From Primulina eburnea (Eukaryota > Streptophyta > Magnoliopsida > Lamiales > Gesneriaceae), in contig NC_133104.1 of NCBI RefSeq assembly GCF_022965805.1, positions 21,154,912 through 21,218,911 of the forward strand: 64,000 nt of DNA, in the 5' to 3' direction. Positions 56,215 to 64,000 of the stretch are shown here, piece by piece. A program made the position numbers and the translations under genes. Under the pieces are notes generated by a model. That model was not told the origin of the DNA and made no database searches. It was given only the letters and a program-made list of their open reading frames with translations. The first letter of the stretch is position 1, and each line of letters begins with the position of its first letter.

Positions 56215-56638
56215 TGTAAGGCTCGAGATTTATAGTTCTCATCGACATAATACTCGGAATATATGAGTATGTATATATATATAATGAGGAGTGTTAATTG
56301 AGATGAGAATAGGAAATACATGGACAAGAGGAGAAAATCTTAAAATTTGGACAGAACAGTTGGCGCATATGCGCGAAGATAAGTGGCGCATATGCGCGAC
56401 ATTTACAGTAGCCTTGGCGCACATGCGCGAGACAATGCGCGCATATGCGCGACACGTCCAGTAGCTGTGGCGCACATGCACGAGATAAGTGGCGCATATG
56501 CGCGAGTGTTATTTTCTGCCAAGTGCCGAGACAGTAGGTCTCGCGCATATGCGCGAGTAGTGACCGCGCATATGCACGAGACGTGTATTGCAAAGGATGA
56601 GCCATGTGTATCGAATCATGCAATATATATATAAATGG
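56215..56638 (+). mobile_element. Forward Gyp-X LTR, 5' part, broken by Gyp-Z
   Basis: Starts TGTAAGGCTCGAGATTT, a diverged Gyp-X start, and contains a GCGCATATGCGC array (56361-56583) and a TATA box (56622-56636). It is interrupted at 56639 by the Gyp-Z LTR, within a few bases of the TATA box. The rest would lie right of the window. Confidence 0.8.
56361..56583 (+). repeat. GCGCATATGCGC palindrome array, second forward Gyp-X LTR
   Basis: About nine copies of GCGCATATGCGC or close variants, irregularly spaced, followed by the TATA box about 40 bp on. It lacks the 257-bp duplication of the 51171 array. Confidence 0.85.
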
Positions 56639-56691
56639 TGTAGTATCCCGATGCCTAATTTGAGTTAATTATTGGATTAAATATTATTTCG

Positions 56692-56936
56692 GTGGGATCG
56701 GAAGGACCGATCAGGGTTCGGATCGTCCGATCAGGGTTCGGATCGTCCGAAGACAGGTGGCTGGACACGTGGAAGACATGCAAGGTTCGGATCGTCCGAT
56801 CAGGGTTCAGATCGTCCGAAGACAGGTGGCTGGACACGTGGAAGACATGCAGGATTCGGATCGTCCGATCAGGGTTCGGATCGTCCGAAGTGTGCCGGAT
56901 CGGATCGTCCGAAGTGGGTCGGATCTACCGATCGTT
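56692..56936 (+). repeat. TCGGA-TCG-TCCGA palindrome array with 69-bp period
   Basis: About eight copies of the 13-bp near-palindrome TCGGATCGTCCGA. Two complete 69-bp units and a partial third start at 56716, 56785 and 56854; the spacer between motif pairs reads AGACAGGTGGCTGGACACG. The array ends 3 bp before the TATA box. Open frames across it are artefacts. Confidence 0.9.
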
Positions 56937-56938
56937 GT

Positions 56939-56948
56939 CTATAAATAG
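56939..56948 (+). promoter_or_regulatory. TATA box of Gyp-Z
   Basis: CTATAAATAG, a near-consensus plant TATA box immediately after the palindrome array. Transcription is expected near 56975. Confidence 0.75.
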
Positions 56949-57867
56949 AGGCGCGAGGCTTCATTTGTTACTCGCCAATTCCGAGTGTTCCAGAGCGTTT
57001 TAGTCGTTTCTGATGGGTTTCTAGTCTTTTCCCGAGGTTTAGGCACTAGCGGGGAGCTACTGGTTTTGTAGCGGAATTGTGCTCTAGTTGGGAGCTAGCG
57101 GCATCAGTGGGCTGACTACGGACGCAGGCTTGATTCTAGGGCTGATTGCTAGGATCTACTGGTTTGAGGTACGAAAGTACTATCCGAGATAGCAGGATTG
57201 AGTATACTTTGCTATGTGTTGCATGTTTATATGTTGCATTATTATCTGTCATATGATGCATGGTTTATTATGCGGCATTTGCATAATCATGTTGAGCCTG
57301 ATTATCTTTGAGATAGCCTGTTGAGAGGGTGCTCAGCCCTCGTTTGTTGTGGATGGTTGGACCCCGTTGGCCGACGGTGGTCAGGTCACCGGTATATCCA
57401 CAGGTTTATTTTGGTATGGGAGCCACCTTCTGGTGCGACGGCGCAGAGTGCTACATACCTTGACGTCATTTACCTGAGCAGTATTTCGTTATACCCAGAT
57501 CCTGGTATCCAGTACATTTTGCATACATGCATGTCATAGTCTTGTATACTCATGCTTTCGGTGCTGAGCGTTTTATGCTCACGTCCTCGGTTTATCTTTG
57601 TTTTGGACACCCTATTCGATGGGGCAGGTCTCAGGTTAGACGGTCCAGGAGGGAGTGGACAGGGAGCTGGCAGAGGTTGACTTGTAGTTATTGGTATTCG
57701 TTCTTGGTATTTAGTTCGATCTGGTTGTTTAAGTATTTTGTACTTACAGATTCGATTGGGTTGTATTACTGTTTTTTCCGCTGTATTACCTGATTCAGTT
57801 TTAAATGTTAATTTTGCATGCTTAAGTTCTGATTAGTAGGTGATTCTGGAACGGGTCACTACATTTA

Positions 57868-57879
57868 TGGTATCAGAGC
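57868..57879 (+). other. Primer-binding site of Gyp-Z
   Basis: TGGTATCAGAGC, complementary to the initiator tRNA-Met 3' end, 4 nt after the LTR. Confidence 0.9.
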
Positions 57880-57948
57880 ATGCATTAAGATTTTGGGATT
57901 AGAATTGTTCTTTTGGGTTTAATCTCTGGTAACTTTTGTAGCTAAGAG

Positions 57949-59040
57949 ATGTCTGGTTTTGACGACGATGCTAGTAGTCATGGCAGCATTGGACGCTGGG
58001 GAGACCGCGACGATCGGGAGCGTCGTCGAGAGCATCGAGAACGTCGTCAACACCGTCGTGATAAGCCTCGGAGTTTTAGTATGCATCGGTTCTTGCAGAT
58101 GGGGCCAAAACCTCTTTCGGGCGGTGAGACTCCGGATGTTGCGGAGAACTGGCTTGAGAGGATGGAGAGCTGCTTCAAGACTTTTCAGTGCTCGGCGGAA
58201 CAGCAGATTGATACCCTTGATTTCTTGCTGGAGGGTGGTGCGCGCAAGTGGTGGAGGTCTACCTCTGCACCGATAGTTCAGCGACAGGGTCGAGTTCTTT
58301 TGGCCGATTTCCGAGCCGCTTTCATGCTGCTTTACTTTCCGCCAGCCCTTCTGCAGACCAAGGCGATTGAGTTGATCAATCTGAAGCAGGGAAGTTTGTC
58401 TGTTGATGAGTATCAGCAGAAGTTCTTTGAGTTGCTTCCGTATGTTCCACATGTCAGTGACAATGCTAGGGCCAAGTATAACCATTTTCTCCAGGGTCTC
58501 AATCAGGAGATTTTTGATCGGGTTGTTGTCTGCGATGATCCGACATCGTATGAGGGCCTTGTGAACCGTTGTCGCCAGGCTGAGGGCAGTTTGCTGAGAG
58601 GTCGAGCCATGCAGTCTGCTCGTCCTACTAGTTCTTTGGGTCCCCGCGCCCAAGCATTCAAGAAGGCTGGATCTACTTCTTCTTCCTCTGGATCTGGAGG
58701 AGTTCACCATTTTGGGAAGAAGAAGGGCCCGTGTCAGCATTGCGGGAAGGATCATCTGACGGAGCGTTGTCGCAAAGTTGCGGGTGCTTGTTACAAATGC
58801 GGTGAGATGGGCAATATGAAGAGAGACTGTCCACAGACGGGCGGAGGATCAGGATCTGGTTCTCAGGCTTCAGTTCATCAGAGGCCACAGCAGGGACAGT
58901 CTACTCAGGGTTCTAACCTCCGACCGCGTACTCAAGGGCAGGTCTTTGCTCTTAACCAGGATCAGGCTGCTGAGGAGAACGACAGAGTTATCGCAGGTGT
59001 TTTTTTTATTATGTGGATTACCTGCTTACGTTCTCATTGA
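57949..59040 (+). CDS. gag: Gyp-Z gag (fused to pol in the parent; frame lost at a T run)
   Basis: A 363-codon frame starting [22 protein letters not shown] with a charged N terminus. The capsid part has [28 protein letters not shown] and [21 protein letters not shown], all typical of plant Gypsy gag (retrotransposon gag domain). Two zinc-binding boxes follow: [13 protein letters not shown] and the CCHC knuckle [14 protein letters not shown] (from residue 281). After [16 protein letters not shown] a run of eight T (59000-59007) shifts the frame, so the last dozen residues are not native; the protease frame continues from the same place. Parent elements encode gag and pol in one frame. Confidence 0.88.
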   Translation: MSGFDDDASSHGSIGRWGDRDDRERRREHRERRQHRRDKPRSFSMHRFLQMGPKPLSGGETPDVAENWLERMESCFKTFQCSAEQQIDTLDFLLEGGARKWWRSTSAPIVQRQGRVLLADFRAAFMLLYFPPALLQTKAIELINLKQGSLSVDEYQQKFFELLPYVPHVSDNARAKYNHFLQGLNQEIFDRVVVCDDPTSYEGLVNRCRQAEGSLLRGRAMQSARPTSSLGPRAQAFKKAGSTSSSSGSGGVHHFGKKKGPCQHCGKDHLTERCRKVAGACYKCGEMGNMKRDCPQTGGGSGSGSQASVHQRPQQGQSTQGSNLRPRTQGQVFALNQDQAAEENDRVIAGVFFIMWITCLRSH

Positions 59041-60112
59041 TACTGGTGCATCACATTCATTCATATCTGCGAGATTTGCTAAGCGTCATGCATTACCTTT
59101 CAATTCTTTGGACGTTGTGGTATCTGTTTCCACACCGATGGGTCATTCGGTGCTAGCTAAACGTCTAGTTTTGGGTTGTCCTCTAGAGTTTGAGGGTAAT
59201 GTTTTAACTGCTAATTTGATGATTCTTGCGATGGAGGATTTTGATTGCATTCTGGGAATAGATGTGCTGACTGTGTTTAGAGCTACTGTGGACTGTTATC
59301 AGAAGTTTGTGCATTTTCGTCCAGTTGAGGGCGACAGTTGGTTTTTCTATGGAGAGGGAGCGCGACCCCCGATGCCTGTGGTTTCTGCTCTGAAAGCCTG
59401 TCGTGCTTTAGAGTCGGGCGGGGAAGGCTACCTTATCTATGCTATTGATTCGTCCGCAGATAGTGTCGGTATCAGCGACATTCCAGTGGTTTGCGATTTT
59501 CCGGATGTTTTTCCCGAGGAGATTCCTGGTTTTCCTCCCGTTCGGGAAGTTGATTTCGGCATTGATTTAGTGCCAGGCACGGCACCAATCTCTAAAGCTC
59601 CTTATCGTTTAGCTCCATCAGAGATGCAAGAATTGAAACAGCAGTTGCAGGATCTTCTTGACAAGGGGTATATTCGACCCAGTGTGTCCCCGTGGGGAGC
59701 ACCAGTTCTTTTTGTCAAAAAGAAGGATGGTTCTATGCGGCTCTGCATAGATTATCGGCAGTTGAATCGTGCTACGATAAAGAATAAGTATCCGTTGCCA
59801 CGGATTGATGATTTATTTGATCAACTGCAAGGTACCTCTGTGTATTCCAAGATTGATTTAAGGTCTGGTTATCATCAGCTTCGGGTTCATCAGGGAGATA
59901 TATCGAAGACTGCATTCAGGACCCGGTATGGGCATTATGAGTTTCTGGTTATGCCTTTTGGGGTGACGAATGCACCAGCAGTTTTTATGGATCTGATGAA
60001 TCGGGTTTTTCGGGAATTCTTGGATAAGTTTGTTGTGGTGTTTATAGATGATATCTTAATCTATTCGCATGATCAGCAAGAACACGTACAACACTTAAGG
60101 ACTATTTTATAG
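59008..60112 (+). pseudogene. Gyp-Z protease and reverse transcriptase, N-terminal part
   Basis: Continues the polyprotein in a new frame: [19 protein letters not shown] (catalytic Asp at 59039), [30 protein letters not shown], then RT with [52 protein letters not shown] and FIDDILIYS (from 60041). It ends at TAG 60110-60112, where relatives have Gln (CAG). The upstream Met at 58946 is not the true start. Confidence 0.9.
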
Positions 60113-61147
60113 ACACTTCGCGAGAATCAGCTTTATGCGAAGTTGAGTAAATGTGAGTTTTGGATTGACAGGGTTGTATTCCTTGGTCATGTCATTTCTA
60201 GCAAGGGAGTTTCAGTTGACCCGAGCAAGGTGGAAGCGGTATTGAACTGCTCGCGTCCGACGATAGTAGCCGAGATCCGCAGTTTTCTGGGATTGGCTGG
60301 GTATTATCGCCGTTTCATTGTCAACTTCTCTCAGGTTGCTAAGCCACTCACTCAGCTCACTCGGAAAGATGTTTCATTTGAGTGGACATCAGAGTGCGAA
60401 GAGAGTTTCTTGGAACTTCGCAGACGTTTGACATCTGCGCCTATTTTGGCTTTACCGTCTGGATCTGGTGGTTTCAGTGTTTACACCGATGCCTCTTTAC
60501 AGGGACTAGGGTGTGTTCTGATGCAGAATGAGCATGTGATTGCTTATGCGTCGAGACAGTTGAAGCCTCATGAGGAAAACTATCCTGTTCATGATCTGGA
60601 ATTAGCAGCGATCGTTTTTGCTTTGAAAATCTGGCGCCATTATCTGTATGGTGAGCGATTTGAGATTTTCACTGATCATAAGAGTTTGAAGTATCTGTTC
60701 ACTCAGGCTGAGTTGAACATGCGTCAGCGTCGTTGGATGGATCTACTCAAGGATTATGATTGTGAGATCAAGTATCATCCAGGATCTGCGAATCTCACGG
60801 CCGATGCTCTTAGTCGCAAGGTGAGATTGTCTGCTCTTCAGACTTGTACTGTATCTGAGATTATTCAGGATTTCTGTTCGATGGGATTCAATTGTAAACA
60901 TCGGAAGGGAGCGGAGAGTATCCGTGTAGCTACTATTTTGTCTGAGCCAGTTTTGTATTCTCGGATTAGAGATGCTCAGATGTCTGATTCTAAGATTCAG
61001 AGATTAGCTCGGTTGGCTGATGGAGATAATACTTCTGGATTCCACTATCAGTCCAAGGGTCTTTTGTGCTTATCTGGTCGTGTTGTTATACCGGAAGATG
61101 ACACTTTGAGGGAGGAGATTTATCTCAGGCTCATCGTAGCAAGTTGA
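60113..61147 (+). pseudogene. Gyp-Z RT thumb and RNase H
   Basis: After the TAG the same frame reads [53 protein letters not shown], then RNase [16 protein letters not shown] (Asp near 60488), [28 protein letters not shown] and [15 protein letters not shown] frame change near 61120 converts the expected [17 protein letters not shown] into a stop at 61147. Confidence 0.88.
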
Positions 61148-62157
61148 GTGTTCATCCGGGGAGCAACAAGATGTATAAGGATTTGAGGACTCGATTTTGG
61201 TGGAAAGGTATGAAACGTAATGTTTATCAGTATGTCTCCAAGTGCCTAGTCTGTCAGCAGGTGAAGGCTGAGTATCGACGACCTGGAGGTTTGATGCAGA
61301 ATCTTCCTATTCCGGAGTAGAAGTGGGAGCATATCACGATGGACTTCGTGACTCACTTGCCTATGTCTGTGGGAAATAGAGATGCTATCTGGGTGGTAGT
61401 GGATCGGCTTACTAAGTCTGCCCATTTTCTTCCGTATAACAGAGATTTCACTTTCGATCGGATGGCACGGTTGTACATTCAAGAGATTGTACGGTTTCAT
61501 GGTGTGCCCGTGAGTATCGTTAGTGACAGAGATCCTCGATTTACATCTAGATTTTGGGGCAGCTTTCAGCAAGCCTTGGGCACTACCTTGAGTTTGAGTA
61601 CTGCATATCACCCAGAGACTGACGGTCAGTCAGAGAGGACTATTCGTACTCTTGAGGATATGTTGAGATCTTGTGTGATGGATTTCGGGCTAGCTTGGCA
61701 GGATCATCTGCCACTGATAGAGTTTGCATACAACAACAGTTTTCATAGGAGTATTGGTATGTCTCCGTTTGAAGCATTGTATGGTCGACGTTGTCGTACT
61801 CCTCTGTTCTGGGAGGAAGTCGGAGAACGACAGGTCGAGGGTCCAGAATTGATTCAGCAGGCCATGGACAAAGTTCTTGTGATCAAATAGCGGATTAAGA
61901 CTGCTCAGGATCGACAAGCGAGTTATGCGAACACCAAGCGCAGACCTCTTCATTTTGATGCAGGCGAGAAAGTGTTTCTCAAGGTATCACCTTTTCGGAG
62001 GATTCTGAGATTTGGACTCAAGGGTAAGCTATCTCCGAGATTCATTGGTCCTTTTGAGATCTTAGAATGTGTGGGAGATTTGGCCTACAGATTAGCTTTG
62101 CCACCGTATCTGTCTAGTGTTCACAATGTGTTTCATGTGTCTTTGTTGAGACGATAC
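61148..62157 (+). pseudogene. Gyp-Z integrase and C terminus, cut by a Cop-C LTR
   Basis: Zinc-domain part: VHPGSNKMYKDLRTRFWW and CLVCQQVKAEYRRPGG. A TAG at about 61318 replaces Trp of the usual PEWKWEH. The core follows (61339-61890): [56 protein letters not shown] and PFEALYGRRC, so Asp, Asp and Glu are kept. A TAG at 61888-61890 replaces Gln. The C-terminal part (to 62157) reads [25 protein letters not shown] and [13 protein letters not shown] before the Cop-C LTR. Confidence 0.88.
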
Positions 62158-64000
62158 TGTTAGAGTAGGTGCACGTCGAGCCAAGTGTTGGCCGACTGTT
62201 CACAATGAAACTCTTTGTATAAACGATCTTTATTTTAATAATATTTCAATTTATTAATTTGGCGCATCTTTATCTTTATACCCATGCTTGTTGCATAGAT
62301 AAAGTCCTTGAATATACAAATAGTAGAAAGAATATGAGATGCTCATATGATGAGTATCATGAAACTCATATTTGGAATACTGTATATTCTAAACCGTTCC
62401 TAGTCGGTTCAGCCGCCACTAAGAAGGATAAAGGCCGCTCGAGTTAGAGACTAGTATCTGCGATGTGAGTACCATGTTTCATTGGTAGGGGACATTGTGA
62501 TGTCCGAGCATGCAGATAGGTGCTCCTGGTAGAGTGCACTGAACAACCCTCTAGAAAGGACTTTCCAAGTGGTTCTCACTTATCGAGTGGAAAAGTCCTA
62601 GTTTATGGTTGTACACCATTAGTCCTTATGACCCGGGACAACATTGAGACTCTATATGCTAGCGTTTCACTTTGACTTGTTTACCGACTCTTATGGGGTC
62701 ATCAGGTGGCAAGGTTGGGTGTTACGGCGAAACATATAGGAGTCGATGCATTGTAGCCAGGGATTCACCGCTTACCTACGGGTATGGATATCCAATGTGT
62801 TTTTCATGTATATGTGGGTTGAAATCTCTGATCAGAGTATGGTGGTAATTATGAAAGGAGTTTCATAGATTACACCATCGATGCAACCACGACATGACAC
62901 ATAGTATCGATTCATTGACAACTCTCGATAGACCAATAGTTGTCGAATCGGTCGGGATATATGAGTTGAAGGGACCGTACTGTACGCTAACCATAATTGA
63001 ATGGTTCTTGCAGGCACTATCATGTGATACCTAGGGAATCACGTAAGCGATGCTGCTAGGCGTTTAACGTGATTGGTTGGGTACTATCAGACTTGAGTTC
63101 TGACGTTCTTACTATCAAGGAGTTGATAAGTAAGAATGGAGCAATTGGGGTATGCTCGAATAAGGACATGTTTAGTCCGAATCACATAGAGATGTGAACC
63201 CACGGCTAGTTGTATCAATGAACCATTGAGGGCCACACAAGTACTTGCTTGGTAAATCCCGATGAGAAGTAAAATAGTTCAATGTGTTGAACGGCTTATA
63301 AATGTGTTTATAAGCGTTAAGAAAAATAGAAGTATGACTTCTAAGAGAGAAATATAAATTTTAATTTATGGAAGTGTTTCTAAGATTAAAATTTGGCCAA
63401 GTGAATAATGTAGTTGAAAATTGTGATTTTCATAAACATTATTGGAGACTAAATTAAATTAATTCAAGTGTTGAATTAATTAAACACTAGTGGACCTAGT
63501 AGAGTCCAAATAATTAAAAATAATTCAAGTGTTGAATTAATAATATTGAGTCTTGTAGAGCTCAATTAAAATAATTATTTAACTAGTGGGACTTGAATAA
63601 ATTCAAGTAGTATTTAATTAATCTCAAAAATGTTTGAGATAATTAAAATTTAGTCTATGGTTTTTAATGTGTTAAAAACCATATAATATATGTGAGACAT
63701 GCTAGGGTTTGCATGCTTGGGAGGTGAAGAGGTGTGGAATATTTTTGATTAAAAAATTGCAAAGGCATGCAACTTTTCTCCCAACTTTTCCCACACCCAA
63801 GACTAGACTTCACTCCTCACTCTTCCCTCCTCACTTGGCCGAAACTTCAAGGCTTTTCTCTCCATATTTTTCTCTCATCTTGTGTTCTTCATTTTCTTGG
63901 AGAATACTCACTTCTTTTTGATAAATCTTCAAATATTTCTAGTGCAATATTTGAAGGGGTTTACAAAGCTAAGTGGTGGGCCTAATTCTTGAAGAGGAAG
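62158..64000 (+). mobile_element. Forward Cop-C LTR, cut by the window end
   Basis: Starts TGTTAGAGTAGGTGCACG after GATAC (62153-62157, presumed target duplication). It resembles the solo LTR at 9647 more than copies 1-3. It includes the palindrome CTCTGATCAGAG near 62826, a TATA region near 63682-63695 and the conserved-loop hairpin at 63927-63956. Whether a full element or a solo LTR follows cannot be seen. Confidence 0.9.
63927..63956 (+). promoter_or_regulatory. Conserved-loop hairpin of the Cop-C LTR at the window end
   Basis: CTTCAAATATT (63927-63937), loop TCTAGTGC (63938-63945), AATATTTGAAG (63946-63956): a perfect 11-bp stem unrelated in sequence to the stems at 11420, 21227 and 3522, with the same loop as at 11420. 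Confidence 0.8.

Larger units (their letters stand above)
56639..57863 (+). repeat. 5' LTR of Gyp-Z
   Basis: 1,225 bp from TGTAGTATCCCGATGCC to GGGTCACTACA, with perfect terminal TGTAGT/ACTACA inverted ends. It holds a TCGGATCGTCCGA array (56692-56936), the TATA box CTATAAATAG (56939-56948) and the R/U5 region. The element is + strand and extends at least to 62157. Confidence 0.9.

Noticed and set aside
56690..56936. 69-bp repeat considered as a satellite
   Set aside because: Only about two and a half units, confined to one LTR directly before its TATA box.
57919..58755. 278-codon open frame antisense to Gyp-Z gag
   Set aside because: Mirror frame of a real gag with zinc knuckles on the plus strand; no recognisable domain.

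Overview
This 64 kb window is plant nuclear DNA made almost entirely of nested LTR retrotransposons. I found no host gene, tRNA, rRNA or CRISPR array. Evidence for a plant: long LTRs, primer-binding sites that match the 3' end of plant initiator tRNA-Met, Ty3/Gypsy polyproteins with a chromodomain-like C terminus, Ty1/Copia polyproteins, and a tRNA-derived SINE. The setting looks like repeat-rich, probably pericentromeric, heterochromatin. The species cannot be fixed from this sequence.

Four families explain nearly everything; the names are mine. Cop-C is a Copia element with LTRs of about 2.14 kb (TGTTAGAG...CCCTTTCA). Gyp-X has LTRs of about 2 kb (TGTAATGCCCGAG...GGTCCCCACA). Gyp-Y has LTRs of 1.59-1.82 kb (TGTAATAGCCGAG...GTCACA). 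Gyp-Z has a 1.2 kb LTR (TGTAGTATCCC...GTCACTACA).

Layout. A + strand Gyp-X element is the old scaffold. Its RT lies at 2643-3228, its RNase H at 14636-14981, its C terminus at 50412-50981 and its 3' LTR at 51079-53132. Into it went a reversed Gyp-X element (489-2642), Cop-C copy 1 (3229-14635, duplication CTTCT), a Gyp-Y complex (14982-50121, duplication ATCCT) and a SINE (about 50166-50411). The Gyp-Y complex holds Cop-C copy 2 (20930-30297, GTTCT), a Cop-C solo LTR (32333-34476, ATCAT) and Cop-C copy 3 (38514-49657, CACCC). Copy 1 holds a + strand Cop-C solo LTR (9647-11722, CTCAT). Copy 3 holds a Gyp-Y solo LTR (44803-46622, TCTTC). To the right, a reversed Gyp-Y-like RT piece (53133-54268) is followed by a reversed Gyp-X LTR, a + strand Gyp-X LTR broken by Gyp-Z at 56639, and a Cop-C LTR inside Gyp-Z from 62158 to the window end.

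Three things stand out. First, the Cop-C LTR is packed with short perfect hairpins whose stems change between copies while pairing is kept. One has a near-constant loop (TCTAGTGC) carried on four unrelated 8-11 bp stems, and it lies downstream of the TATA box, so it should be in the RNA leader. Second, all three Cop-C copies share one deletion of the integrase core, yet all three keep an open gag of about 290 codons and a GC-rich stem-loop cluster near the primer-binding site. This suggests a gag-encoding, non-autonomous lineage that moves in trans. Third, each Gypsy family carries an array of 12-14 bp near-palindromes just upstream of its TATA-like box. The array type is swapped within Gyp-X and shared between Gyp-X and Gyp-Y.

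All boundaries, target-site duplications and comparisons were read by eye; no alignment or database search was run.
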